Source of the DNA: Tipula vernalis
Taxonomy: Eukaryota > Arthropoda > Insecta > Diptera > Tipulidae
Direction: 5' to 3'
Assembly (NCBI GenBank): GCA_958295665.1
Contig: OY282559.1
Span: forward strand, 134,953,241 to 135,017,240
DNA: 64,000 nucleotides
Shown in pieces: positions 47,860 to 58,828 of the stretch. The position numbers and the translations under genes are program-made. The notes beneath the pieces were generated by a model, which worked only from the letters and a program-made list of their open reading frames with translations, was not told the DNA's origin and searched no databases. Numbering within the stretch: the stretch's first letter is position 1; each line of letters starts with the position of its first letter.

Positions 47860-48290
47860 ACATACCATCAGTTGCAGCAAATTCAACGTCGAAATCCGTT
47901 CAACAAAAATCAAAAGATTGATATTCGAATGTAAAATGTAAGATGTATGTAAAATGCCACATGGTCGTTACTTGGGGTGAGCGATATAATTAACAGGCAA
48001 TATATATACGGCATGTTGCATTAAATTTCAATGACGAAATTTGTTTAACAAAAATCAAAAGATATTCAACTACAGTTTCTGAGATATCTATTATATCGGC
48101 CTCGAACGTAAAGTTTCATATGGTTGATCCTATGAATCAGCGATATGAATAACACACAATACGGCATGTTGCATCAAATTTCAACGTCAAAATCTTTTCA
48201 ACAAACATCAAAAGATTGATATTCGACTATGGTTTCTGGGATCTCTATTGTATAATATTTTATAAAATGTCATGAATGATTTTAACTGCT
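47860..48290. repeat. ~148-bp satellite-like tandem repeat, three diverged units
   Basis: The anchor CAACAAAAATCAAAAG (with variants) occurs at 47901, 48046 and 48199, giving periods of 145 and 153 bases. Each unit also contains CGGCATGTTGCATTAAATTT, a GATATTCGAC-like part and an ATATAATTAACAG-like part. Inverted copies lie at 49165-49320. Confidence 0.75.
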
Positions 48291-48299
48291 AATTGTTTT

Positions 48300-48770
48300 A
48301 TTCGTGTTAGATGTTCAAATTTCCAATCCAAGCCCCCTGATTATTCTCGAAATCTACATAGAGCGATAAAAATATTTGTAAATGCTGTCAACTGCTGCTG
48401 ATTAAAATTTCGAGTGGGAGGTTCTGTTTTCTCTTCTTTCTCATGTACTCGTACGTTGAATTGTTTAGGAATATTCCAAGTTCCCGTTGGTTGAGTTAGA
48501 CCAAAATTATAACACTCAGCAGCTTGTTGATGCAGCACATTAAATTATGTGCCGCTTCACTGTCATAATCTCGCAAAAAACTTAAAGCCAAGTCCAATTT
48601 GAATTTATTCCATAGAACCAAATCATTGATAGGATTCCAGAAAATACAAATGAAGGCAAAAGCTTGCCTCATTTGGTATGACATTTGAAAAACTAATGCT
48701 TGATCTAAACATTTCTCTTACTCTTCTTCTGAGTACAACGAATTGCGATGAAACGCTGCTTCCTTAAAGT
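48300..48770 (-). pseudogene. second Helitron helicase fragment
   Basis: Minus strand: FKEAAFHRNSLYSEEE near 48765, then FQMSYQMRQAFAFICIFWNP and LVLWNKFKLDLALSFLRDY, then after a shift FNQQQLTAFTNIFIAL. This is the linker and start of a Helitron PIF1 helicase, just upstream of where Walker A should be, and it stops before it. It is diverged from the Helitron at 38.7-43.5 kb. It is bracketed by inverted ~148-bp repeats. Confidence 0.7.
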
Positions 48771-49164
48771 TTGAATATTCAAAATAATTGACAGTTCAAT
48801 CGCAAACAAAAACGAATCATTTGCTCTAACTGTGTATTAGTTGCGCTCCTGGACGGCACATGTGATAAGGAGTTTTTGTATACTGAAAATTAATTGTAAG
48901 TCTAGTGATACAATTTCGAGCGTCGTATAAGGTTTCATTTTCCTGACCTTCTTCAAAAATTATACTCCGCTGTTAAGGAGGATGAACTCACAGTCTTATT
49001 ATTGCATACGGTGTGTCTAACGAACATCATATTGCTTCTGTTGCATTCACATATCTACAATCGATGCAATTGGCAATTCCATCATGCCTTTAGCGTTTTT
49101 GTTCTTCATTCAAGATATCAACGTTGGTATCAATTACAGTCAGTTCTCATAGAACCAATGATGG
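48771..49164. other. unassigned DNA
   Basis: About 390 bases, possibly more of the Helitron fragment in decayed form. Nothing certain. Confidence 0.35.
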
Positions 49165-49320
49165 ACAACCACTTATGTCAATCTTTTGATTTTTGTTGAA
49201 CAGATTTCCTGTTATTTATATCGTCAACTCGTAGGATTGATCATGTGATATTTTACATACAAGGCCCATGTGATAGAGATTCCAGTATATAGTCGAGTAT
49301 CAATCGTTTGATATATGCTA
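49165..49320. repeat. inverted copy of the ~148-bp repeat
   Basis: Contains CTTTTGATTTTTGTTGAA (49182-49200), the reverse complement of the repeat anchor at 47901, followed by complements of the ATATAATTAACAG and GATCAACC-type parts of the unit and by ATATAGTCGAGTATCAATCG. Confidence 0.65.
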
Positions 49321-50072
49321 TGGTTAGTATTGCTCGTGCTTTTGCTGAGTTTCGGTATGCGGGGTTTATAGGAAACAAAAACTATAAAAGTGGTTAACAG
49401 ATTCCAATACGATTTTCTAAAGATGCGCTCACAGAAGAAGCCGCAAGGAGACATGTTACCGTCTTTCCAGCTGCTATGATTTTATAGTCAAAAAAGTGCC
49501 TATGTTAAATCAGTGAGCCAATTTGCTTTGTTCACCGGGTTTGCCGCGAAGATTGCCGTGTATGAATAATGGTGTATTTTAAGGCGTACAGGGCAAGTTT
49601 AAATGATTAACTTAACAGAACTTTACTTTGCTCAAGCTCACCAAAACATGGCTATACTGAAAAATTGTCGTTTGTATTTCTCGTTGTCGGTAAAGTTGAT
49701 CCTCCAAATCCAAAATAGAATAACTTTAAACCAAAAATGTAACATAATTTAATTACTGAGCGAACAGTAGCCGTCTATCTACATGGGTTTCTCAGGCCTG
49801 TAAAAGAGGCTGAAATGATTCAATATATATGTAGATACTAATACATAAAGGTTTTCTTATAATTCTTTTGCGAGTTGAGCGTGAATTCGCCCTTTGTTTT
49901 GTTTTATAAACTCTTCTAATTCGTTTGAATTTGTACAGTGGTACCTCCGATATTTTGAAGTTTTACAAGTAGGGCTGCTTTTTTGGATCTTATTGCTAAC
50001 CCGAAGAGTATAAGAAGTAATAAAAAATTTAGCCATTTGGAAAATATTATAAAACATGACTTTCAACAAACA
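49321..50072. other. unassigned DNA
   Basis: No recognised gene. The minus-strand frame at 50090-49857 ends in SNELEEFIKQNKGRIHAQLA, which looks more protein-like than its surroundings, but I cannot name it and the mariner derivative cuts its upstream side. Confidence 0.4.
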
Positions 50073-50074
50073 TA

Positions 50075-50956
50075 CTACCTTGATCAACAAGTTCTCGGAA
50101 TAACCACCGTGTGGCGCTCCCCTCGTTCCGATTTGAGTTCTGTTTTTTTGTTAAGTTGGTACATCTGTTGTTGATATTCCCTCTAAATCTTAGCGTCATA
50201 GCTTGACATTTGCAAAAGTTACGAAGTCAAGAGTACATCTACTCTTTGTGTGTTGGCGATTTTTCCATTATTTCCTCTCGGCTGCTGAAACGCGTTCCCC
50301 GTAATTGTTTTTTAACTCGATTGAACAGAAAGAAGTCACAGGGAGCCAAATCAGGTGAATTCGGTGGTTGTTGGATGGTATTTGTTGCATTTTTCGTCAA
50401 AAAATTACGATTAATGATGGCACTGTGCGACGGTGCGTTATCATGGTGCAAAATCCACGAGTTTTCTGCCCACAATTCTGGTCTCTTTCGGCGAATTGCT
50501 TCACGCAAACGTCTCATAACGCCCAAATAATACTCTTTGTTTATGGTCTGGCCTTCTGGCAAAAATTCATGATGCACTACACCGTTGTAATCCATGAAAA
50601 CCGTTTTTGACTGAAAACGACGTGGTTTTTTTTGGTGAACTCCATTCACTTGCCTGATGTCTGGATTGCGTGTCGTACTCATAAACCCACGTCTCATCTC
50701 CAGTAATGATCCTTTTGATGAATGTGGGATCGGATTCAGCCTCGCAAATCATGTCTAAAATTGTAAATAATCGCCAACACACACAGAGATAGATGTACTC
50801 TTGACTACGTAACATTTGTAAATGTCAAGCTATGACGCTAAGATTTAGAGGGAATATCAACAACAGATGTACCAACTTAACAAAGAAACAGAACTCAAAT
50901 CGGAACGAGGGGAGCGCCACACAGTGGTTATTCCGAGAACTTGTTGATTAAGGTAG
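50075..50956. mobile_element. mariner derivative with ~190-bp terminal inverted repeats
   Basis: 882 bases between TA dinucleotides (50073-50074 and 50957-50958). Arms 50075-50262 and 50767-50956 match in inverse orientation with roughly a dozen differences, starting CTACCTTGATCAACAAG. The interior is the catalytic half of a mariner transposase on the minus strand. The transposase N-terminus (DNA-binding half) is missing, so it cannot move itself. TA flanks fit the Tc1/mariner rule. Confidence 0.85.
50250..50766 (-). pseudogene. mariner transposase, catalytic half
   Basis: The first aspartate motif is TFIKRIITGDETWVYEYD (from about 50727), the second HHDNAPSH, the third NSPDLAPCDFFLF. The 34-residue spacing between the second and third aspartates is that of mariner (D34D) rather than Tc1 (D34E). 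A frameshift near 50590 separates the first motif from the rest. The helix-turn-helix half that binds the ends is absent. Confidence 0.85.
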
Positions 50957-51143
50957 TATCAAGGACGTCTGCATCAGCATCAAAAAATATTTGACATTAA
51001 ATGGAAAATTGGCCAATTTTACGATGTAGAAGGTATGGTGTTTTTCCGAATCATATTATTAATAATTTGAATTGCCTAACAAATTTGAATATTGCCAATT
51101 TAATTTAGACGGACGTTTTCTTCACGAATTTTATGTTACCCCT

Positions 51144-51811
51144 GGGGGTCAATTCTCGTTCTATGAAAAAACCTAATGAAAAAAAAGTTTTCATTTTGAT
51201 TCCATCAAGTCTTTTTCATTTATAACATTTCACACAACGACAATAAGCGATTCTCGATGTCCAAATGAAAAAGAATCGTGAGAAAAACGCTGAATAAGTT
51301 GTTTCCATAGTAAGCTACACTGTAAACACACATTTTTTCGAGTTTCATGTATATTTCCGCTAGCTGATACAACAATTGGTTTAAATATTAGCTAAATAAA
51401 TTATAAAGTAGATTTAGTTAATCAGTTTTCGTCATTGCCTGTCAAAATATAAAATAAATTATAAAAATGACCAAATTATTTTTAAAACTTAACTAAATTA
51501 ATTATTTGGAGGCTTTTCTTAAATAAACGGAATAGCTTTTAATAGAATTACTTATTAGTTAAGTTTAAAGTTAGTCATATTATAGTTTCAATGCACATTT
51601 AATGGTAAAAACACAAATTTAGTTTTTATAGAATTTTATTTCCATATTTATGATGTTCTCACCGCCAAAATGGTCGGTGAGAAAGTTTTATTCATATGAA
51701 AAGATTTTGACGTCATTTTTTTCCTTCTTAAGGAACATGAATCGGGAATGTGTATTTCTTGGACTGGAAAAACTTTTCATTTTACTTTTCACGGAACGAG
51801 AATTGACCCCC
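51144..51811. mobile_element. 668-bp MITE
   Basis: Ends GGGGGTCAATTCTCGTTC at the left and the inverse at the right (CGGAACGAGAATTGACCCCC), with looser similarity further in (ATGAAAA...). It is AT-rich inside with no coding capacity and holds a small hairpin TCTCACCGCC...GGTCGGTGAGA near 51658-51683. No clear target duplication, so the superfamily is uncertain. Confidence 0.7.
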
Positions 51812-52456
51812 TGCTCTCTAATTTAAAGGTTGAAAATATGAAATTTTATGCCATACCATTGAGATTTCAAACGATTTTCTGGATATTGTAAGTTTAAGAC
51901 CAACATTTAATTTCCCATTTTTTATTAAGGAAGACATTGCGGCATTTATAATTTTAGCCCAATTAGAATCAAATATTCAGAGCATTGCTAGTAAACATCA
52001 ACAAAATATCGCAAGATTTCAAATTTGTAAAGTTTTTAAAAATTTCTTGTCTCACAAGATTGTCGTTTATCATTGAAGGCAAAACAATTAAAAAATCTAA
52101 CAATTGAAACAAACAAAATTTAAACACTAACAAAATTAAAACTTTATTTGACGGTAATTACATTGATCGTGAAACCAAATGCAAGCTTACGCTTACCTAA
52201 AATGTACTCGGTTACTAAAGTTCACTAGTGATAATCCACTTAGGCTTATTGTGTCTTTCCTTAGCGGCCTATTTTATGTTATCCCTTTATTAACCACAAT
52301 GAAGTACTTTTTGCCACACTATTTACCCAACCCACACAATTGTGTGACCAAAAAACATGCTTGGTAAAACACCAGAACATTTAAATTCTGTATATAATAT
52401 CGCCCAATCCACACAACTGTGTATCTCAATTTACAGTAGTTGTGAAGAAAGAAAAA
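51812..52456. other. AT-rich non-coding DNA
   Basis: No supported gene. Two related CCACACAATTGTGTG-like palindromes occur near 52329-52345 and 52410-52426. Confidence 0.5.
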
Positions 52457-52457
52457 A

Positions 52458-52639
52458 ATTGTAAGAGAATTTATTTGTATTAGTATGATTCGCTAGTACA
52501 TAATGCACAGCACATTCTGTATATATATAGAATGTAAATTGTGGTATAATCAGTCCAGTCGCCGCGGCCTGATGAGAAGATTAATTTTTTCATAATCATA
52601 AGCTCATAAGTTCGAAACTGGATTGAATTCTCTTACAAT
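52458..52639. repeat. small inverted-repeat unit with a tRNA-like head
   Basis: A perfect 14-bp inverted repeat (ATTGTAAGAGAATT at 52458-52471 and its complement at 52626-52639) encloses 154 bases. Near 52590-52620 the string TCATAATCATAAGCTCATAA then GTTCGAAACT resembles the anticodon and T-arm of a methionine tRNA with its B box. It could be a tRNA-derived SINE or chance similarity. It is not a functional tRNA, since no acceptor stem was found. Confidence 0.35.
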
Positions 52640-52704
52640 CTACGGAACATATTAAAATCATATAAATTAAAAAATTCTTATAATAACTGGATGTTTTATT
52701 CGGA

Positions 52705-54210
52705 TTAGCTTTCCGAAATTAATCGAATCTTTTCGTGTCGTGTTGTTTGTGCAAAATCGCTTTCGTCTGACGAAATTTGTACTGTTGGATCTTCGTGCAA
52801 AATTTCAGTAGACTGAGGTTTGCTAATTTTAGCCGTAAATTCTGAAATAGATCGTTGAGAACCTGCTTTGGAAAGCCCTTTGAATAATTCCTTGTATCGT
52901 GCCATACAAGACCTCAGATCTGCTTGGAATTTTCATCCACGTTCATCAACAGGATCATTTATAAAAAAATGAGTTTCCAATTTGTTTGCAATTTGGATGA
53001 TTTCAAGAATTACATTTGCTGTAAATGCCGGTGGATCCTCCTCATCGCTGCTGACATCTGAGTCAGCTTCTTCTAGAGTTACCCCTAGCAGCTCTTCCTC
53101 ATTAAGGACTCTGTCCTCGATCAATTCGGTTATATCGGCAATAGCAAAATTATCGAAACCCTCACCGGCAATCGTTTGAGCTAACGTTAATATTTCTGAA
53201 TTCACATCATCAATGGGAGCTTCAAGTTTAGAAACATTATTTCTCACACAATCTAGCCAAAGAGCCTTCCAGCAGACATTTAATGTAGATGATTTTATTT
53301 GAGATAATGCCAAAAAGGAAAGGTTTACACAGTCCAAAATTGGATATTGCTTCCAGGCGTCAATTACCGTCATGTAAGGGTCATTGTCGATTTTTTTTAA
53401 TATGAATTGAAATGACCGCCTTACATAATAAGTCTTAAACGTAGCGATGATGCCTTGATTTAACGGTTGAATGAGTGACGTAGTATTAGGTGGAAAAAAT
53501 ACGATTTTAACATCGGGATGTTCCAAGTTGGATGACCGGGAGCGTTGTCTATTAAAAGAAGAGTTTTGAAGGGGATACCTTGGTCCTCTAAGTATCGCCT
53601 GACATCAGGAACAAAACAATTGTGAAACCAATCAGTAAAAATAGCTGAACTGACCCAGGCTTTTTTATTTGCCATCCAGTGGACTGGCAAAGTATTTAAT
53701 TTAATACCGTTCATTGCTCTTGGACGAAGCGACTGATAAATAAGTCCCAACGGTTTTAACATTTTGTCACCTGACGCATTGCCGCAAAGCAAATATATCA
53801 CTCGGTCCTTACATGCCTTAAAACCGCTAGCACTTTTCGTGGTTTTAGCAATGTATGTTCTACTTGGCTTCTTTTTCCAAAATAAACCCGTTTCGTTCGC
53901 GTTAAATACTTGATCTGTGTTATATCCGCCCTCTTAAATTATTTTTGCCAGCTCCACAGGCTATTATCTAGCAGCTTCCATATTGCCAGAGGCAATTTCG
54001 CCTTTAATTTTGACGTTGTGCAACGCATGCCTTTCTAAAAAACAATGCAACCAGCCATTGCTTGCAGAAAATGTATTTTTCTTTTCATTGGCCGATTGTG
54101 CAGATGTTCCGGGTTTAGACCTTTTAATTTGTTCAAACATTTTTAACGTTTTGAGTTTTATGGAATTACTATCCACCATTAACTATATAGAAATATGCAT
54201 CATCTAAAAG
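52705..54210 (-). pseudogene. pogo/Tigger-type transposase relic
   Basis: Order on the minus strand: CENP-B-type helix-turn-helix part (SNGWLHCFLERHAL, 54179-53964); FNANETGLFWKKK near 53895, where the first catalytic aspartate is asparagine; LLLIDNAPGH with the second aspartate intact; a frameshift; VFFPPNTTSLIQPLNQG, where the third aspartate is also asparagine; a helical tail; an acidic C-terminus (EEADSDVSSDEED) and a last piece at 52905-52705. The terminal repeats were not found. Confidence 0.85.
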
Positions 54211-54234
54211 CGACAGGGCCCGAACTAAAAACCA

Positions 54235-55060
54235 CCGCACTGGAAATAAAAAAGCTTTACGAGATTTTGATCACAATGGGAACAATTAAATATTCACAAA
54301 TAGATTTATATTGGATAAAATTGCTTCCCAAATGAGCAAAAATCGGTTTAGAATATTAATATAATAAAGAAGTGAAGCCCAGGAGTTCAAGTAATACGAC
54401 GGGCTACACAACATTTCACTTGTGAAATGGAGAGACACAAAATGCGTTACAATAGCTTCTACAATAGCTGGCTAAGCCCCATGGGTAAAGCGAAACGATG
54501 GGAGAAAAAGAAACGAAAGTTTATTGAAATCGATTGTCTAAAAGCTTTCGGTGAATACAACAAATACATGAGGGGCGTCGATATTTGCGACCAGTTGTTA
54601 AAGTATTATCGTATTTTTCTAAAGACCAGAAAATGGACAGTAAACGTAGCTCAACATTTCATAGATTTGGCTGTGGTAAATTCTTGGAGTGAGTATCGCA
54701 GAGATTTCGAAGAATTCAGCCAACTCTACACGGAAAATCAATAAAACCAGTACAATTACTAAACTTCAGGCTAGCAATAGGAAAATCCCTACTCTCTGCA
54801 ATTGAGGGAAATGAATCGCTTAGCACTTCGGAATTAAGTGCCGACGAAGGAAGTGATCCTCCTTCAAAAGTTATGAAACCGATGCCACTTCCCTTGATAA
54901 TTTTAAACATATTCCAGTTTGTGAGGACTTAAAAACAGCACGATGTTGCCGACTTGAAACGTGCAGAGGTCGAACAAGGTATAGATGTGAAAAATGTGGA
55001 GCTTTTATGCTTGACCAAAGATCGAAACTGTTTCAAAGCCTTTCATGTCAAGGTTTAAAT
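54235..55060 (+). pseudogene. piggyBac transposase relic
   Basis: The N-side piece at 54240-54350 reads EIKKLYEILITMGTIKYSQI and, shifted, MSKNRFRI. After a deletion, KWRDTKCVTIASTIAG (near 54425-54470) leads to a frame with FGEYNKYMRGVDICDQLLKY and VAQHFIDLAVVNSWSEYR, the last-aspartate region of piggyBac. The cysteine-rich C-terminus is legible near 54930-55010 as CCRLETCRGRTRYRCEKCG. No TTAA-flanked ends were seen. Several frameshifts. Confidence 0.83.
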
Positions 55061-55540
55061 TTAGTTATACTTAGCATTTTTGTGATAGTTTTTAGTTTGT
55101 TACAGATTAATTTTACTTTAAAATTTATTTTTTGACCAACTTTTGTGATAACCAGTGATAAATAATGAATTAATTGAAATAAAATGTTCCTTGTATAATA
55201 ATTTTTTTTTTTATGTTTTTATTAACCATATAAATACATATAGTACTACCATAAAAAAAATTTAATCGGTGAAATTCCAGATGTCGCGTCGATCGCATAT
55301 AAAATTAATACACAAACTTTGGCCATCGCCTAGATGTTTGTATGGTTAATTGAACATACAACAGAAATTCGAATTGTTCACGTGTAGTTTTATCCTTCTC
55401 TAACACTTAGTAACGAATAAACATAATGTTCATAGCCGACTATACATCCTTTTAAATACACATTTTAATTGTGTATTTTTGTTGTACATACTACTCAAAC
55501 ATAATTTTTATTTTATTTTTTAAATACTGAAGGTCATTGC
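55061..55540. other. AT-rich non-coding DNA
   Basis: No supported gene. Confidence 0.5.
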
Positions 55541-55630
55541 CTAGGTTAGGTTAGGTTGGAGTGGCTGCTTACGCACACTTAGACCGGTGACGGTCCATTG
55601 TGATACCACAGGATGTATCCCTTTTTACCC

Positions 55631-55759
55631 CTATTGGAACCATTTCGAGCTACTTATGTAGCGTAAGACGTCCCGCACTTTAATGTTTTCGAGATCCGAG
55701 AGGCAGTCCATCCTGAACTTACCTAAGTGTTTGTGCCTTCTGAGAGCCAATGCTGGGCC
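55631..55759 (-). pseudogene. LINE B ORF2 C-terminus
   Basis: Minus-strand translation from 55759: GPALALRRHKHLGKF, then CLSDLENIKVRDVLRYI and SSSKWFQ before a TAG stop. It completes the RNase H frame that breaks off at 59376. Confidence 0.8.
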
Positions 55760-56081
55760 TAGATTCCGATCAAGTGACAAATGACAAATGACAATTTTTT
55801 GTGATTTTGTACTAAAATTTTAACTGCTATAAAATGACAATATAGTTGTGAGTTCTAAAATGCGATTCTGATGAAGTGACTTTTTCAAAATGTCACAAGA
55901 AAAAAAAATGACAAATTAAGCAAAATTGTCATTGATTTGCTTTTCCGTGACAAAAGTCAGTTGCAATTTCAAATAAAATATGTGTGAGTATATTTTGTTA
56001 ATTTTTAATAATTTATGTTATAAATTTTAATTGTTTATATTTTAATTAAAATATAATAATATTTTATCTATTTGTATATAT

Positions 56082-56312
56082 CGTCGTGTCCAAATAAGAG
56101 TATTACATCTGCAAATCATTAATTGTTTGGAGGGGCGTGTCACGTTTTTATTGTTAAATTTGGCTTAATTTTTTTTAAATAAAATTTTTGCCACACTTTG
56201 TGGAAAGGATTTAATTAAAAGAAATATTAAGCCGAAATTAGCTTTAACAACTTTAAAGCCTCTTCAAAAAATTAACGATTTGTAGATGTAATACTCTTAT
56301 TTGGACACGACG
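56082..56312. mobile_element. 231-bp MITE inside Harbinger
   Basis: The left end CGTCGTGTCCAAATAAGAG and the right end (complement) are the same for about 40 bases, continuing through TATTACATCTGCAAATC with few mismatches. The flanks read ATAT on both sides, consistent with a TA-type duplication. No coding capacity. It lies just upstream of the Myb-like gene. Confidence 0.75.
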
Positions 56313-56339
56313 ATATGTATATAATGTGTATATAGCTGT

Positions 56340-57210
56340 AATTGAGCGTGAATCGGCCTCTTCATACGCAACAAATGCTCAGAAAGAATTTGTGGTTGGG
56401 TTTCTCGAGCATCATCTAGAAACTGCCAAAAATCAGTAATTATTTTGGAATATAAACGTTATAAAACAATTATAAATTTTGTTTATTTCTCACAGATTCA
56501 ATTCCGTTGATGGCAAGAAAAAAATTAAAAAGGATTGGGAAAAGTTGGCGTTGGAAGCGAATCGGCTGGGGGCTACTAAAAACGCTTCGCAGTGGCGCAA
56601 ATTTTGGGAAGATTTAAAGTAAGTTCTATGCAGTTACAAAATTAATTAAATTAAAAGTAATGCTTGCTGTTTTCAGAGCTAGAGTTAAAAAAAAATTAAC
56701 TCTGATTAAGTCACAAATAAATCAAACCGGAGTTAACGATATAACAATACCGGAGCTGTCAGAATTGGAAAGCCGAGTTGTTGGTGTTATAACCCCTGAC
56801 AATATAGACGGCGATGGAGAGACGGAAGAATTTGGGTTGCGTGTAAGTATTATTTATATGTTTGTATGTATAATGTTTTATTGTTATTATTTAATTTACG
56901 TTATATAGAGACCTACAACTGTGTTGGCTGATGTTGTCCCAGCGCTGAGGAGAAAGGAGTCGCAAAATCAGAAGCTAGCAGAAAGGCCCCCGCCTCCTCA
57001 TGCATCCAAACAACTGGATAAATCAGAAAATAGTTATTTTGAAAATATTATTACGCTGAAAAAAAAAAATTAGAAATATTGGAGCGGATTGCGAAAGCAA
57101 AAGAGGAGGATATAGTTATAAAAAAACGTAGATTGGCTATATCCGAAGAGTTTTTAGATATTTATAAATCTAGAAACAGTTTATCAAGTGAGTTGCCATT
57201 GGGGGCATAA
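56340..57210 (+). pseudogene. Harbinger Myb/SANT-like partner protein, four exons
   Basis: Exons about 56340-56435, 56496-56618, 56677-56842 and 56909-57210, with GT-AG introns of 60, 58 and 66 bases. Exons 1-2 encode the DNA-binding part (TNAQKEFVVGFLEHH, KKIKKDWEKLALEANRLG, QWRKFWEDLK). The C-terminal part has RRKESQNQKLAERPPPP and a basic coiled coil (ERIAKAKEEDIVIKKRR). An indel in the A-run near 57058-57069 shifts the last part of exon 4. No start codon is visible in exon 1. Known role in the superfamily: carries transposase into the nucleus and to the ends. Confidence 0.82.
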
Positions 57211-57559
57211 TATTTATATTCCAACTCGGACTCGGATTAATTATTTTACTTTTTAGGTTACTTTTTATAAAATCTAATAAATTAAACCAAATATGTGAAT
57301 TATATGCAAATAAAACTTTTTAAGAGTTTTTAAATAATTATAAGATGTTGTTCGTATTCGTATTGAGAAATAGGGGCCCAGTCGAGTTATAGAATCAGCG
57401 GGAATGAATCAGCCATAAAAAAAAAAATAAAGAATTGATATAAATTAAAGTATCATGGAAAACTAATATTGTTTCCATGCAATTTATTTTTGAAAAATAC
57501 ATTTGAATTCGGATAAGACTCGGACAATTACACTGTATTTATATTTATAAAGTTAAAAG

Positions 57560-58828
57560 TTAAAAATAATCTCTAATGATATTATTCCTAATTTCCTTCC
57601 CTTCCCCATTTTTTCCTCCCCCAATTGTAATGGGATCTATATCTTCTGGCTGCACTTCTGTTTCCAGTTCGTCGTCCATGAAGCGCAAAATATTTTCCTC
57701 GGAAGGAAGCGGGAAATCGTTTATAACCAAGAGATTATTTAGAGCGGCACACGCATTTATGATCGCCCCAAACTTTAATGGCGAATACATTAATACTCGT
57801 TGCTTGGATAAACAACGGAAACGGCTTTTCAGCACTCCAATTCCTCTTTCGACGGAGCATCGAGTCTTTTTATGTGCAATGTTATAAGACTCTCCATGCT
57901 CGTTTTCGGGCTGTAATATCGGTGTCATAAGCCACGGTTGTAGTCCCACTATCACCTAAATAAATTAGAAGCGAATGTTAAATTACGGTTATATATTTTT
58001 TTTTCTTGTTGATACATACCCAGAAGGTACTCTCCACTGCGTCCATTACAGAATTCTCGGACCAATTCTTGTTTTATTAAAGAATTGTTCCATATATATG
58101 AGTCGTGTGTGGCTCCTCCATACCTCGCATTAATGCTTAATATTTTATAATCACAATCGAATATCTACAAAATAAAATAATAAAATGTTAATAAATAAAA
58201 TAATAAAATGTTAATAGATGTTATACGAGTACGTACAAGGAAAAACAATTTTAAGGTCATTTACAATTTGTACGTTTTTTGAATGGGAGCTCTTTCGTAC
58301 AGCATAGTATGCGTGCTCCACCTCGTTCTTCGGTTTCTAAATAAATTAACAGTATTAAAAATAATTAAGAAATTGTTACAAATCATACAACTTACTTTTG
58401 TTTTGTTTGATTCCTTTCCTCTTCATTTAGTGGAAACTTGATGAGTTGGTCCGCCAAATGGTTGGTAATAATTGATGTAATTTCAAAAATTCATCTAGAT
58501 ACCGAGGTTTGTGACATGGCAATTAAAAAATCCTGCCCTATCGGTCTTTGATAAGATCCTGTAATAAAATTAAAATTTTATTTAATATATTTCTAGAACA
58601 TTTTTTAAAGAAATACGAACCATTTGCAAAAAAATTTATTGCAGCAAAAATTCTTGTAATAGGGGAAAGTGCATGGTAGGTGTACCCTTCGTGCATATGT
58701 TGGACAAGTTTGCCAGCAATTATTCGCATCACGGATTTGTGCAGCTGAATTATTCGTAAAAATTGAGCTTCTGTCATACAGTTAAACGGGTCGCTCACAT
58801 CTCTCAAATTATGCTTAATTTTTGCCAT
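57560..58828 (-). pseudogene. Harbinger HARBI1-type transposase, five exons legible
   Basis: Exons on the minus strand: 58828-58621, 58558-58396, 58336-58265, 58164-58020 and 57955-57560, all with GT-AG introns. The reading runs SPITRIFAAINFFANG, GSYQRPIGQDFLIAMSQTSV, EHAYYAVRKSSHSKNVQI, SINARYGGATHDSYIW, LLGDSGLQPWLMTPI (second aspartate) and KTRCSVERGIGVLKSRFRCL (glutamate). The segment with the first aspartate, expected between exons 2 and 3, is absent. Exon 2 has one TGA after QTSVSR. Otherwise well preserved. Confidence 0.85.

Noticed and set aside
47860..48290. CRISPR-like array
   Set aside because: Units are ~148 bases, diverged and without regular spacers, in an animal genome; satellite-like.
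49857..50090. 77-codon minus-strand frame ending in a charged helix
   Set aside because: Somewhat protein-like but unnamed, cut by the mariner derivative and with no second supporting exon; kept only as unassigned DNA.
52590..52620. Functional methionine tRNA gene
   Set aside because: No acceptor stem or D arm can be formed; at best a tRNA-derived remnant.
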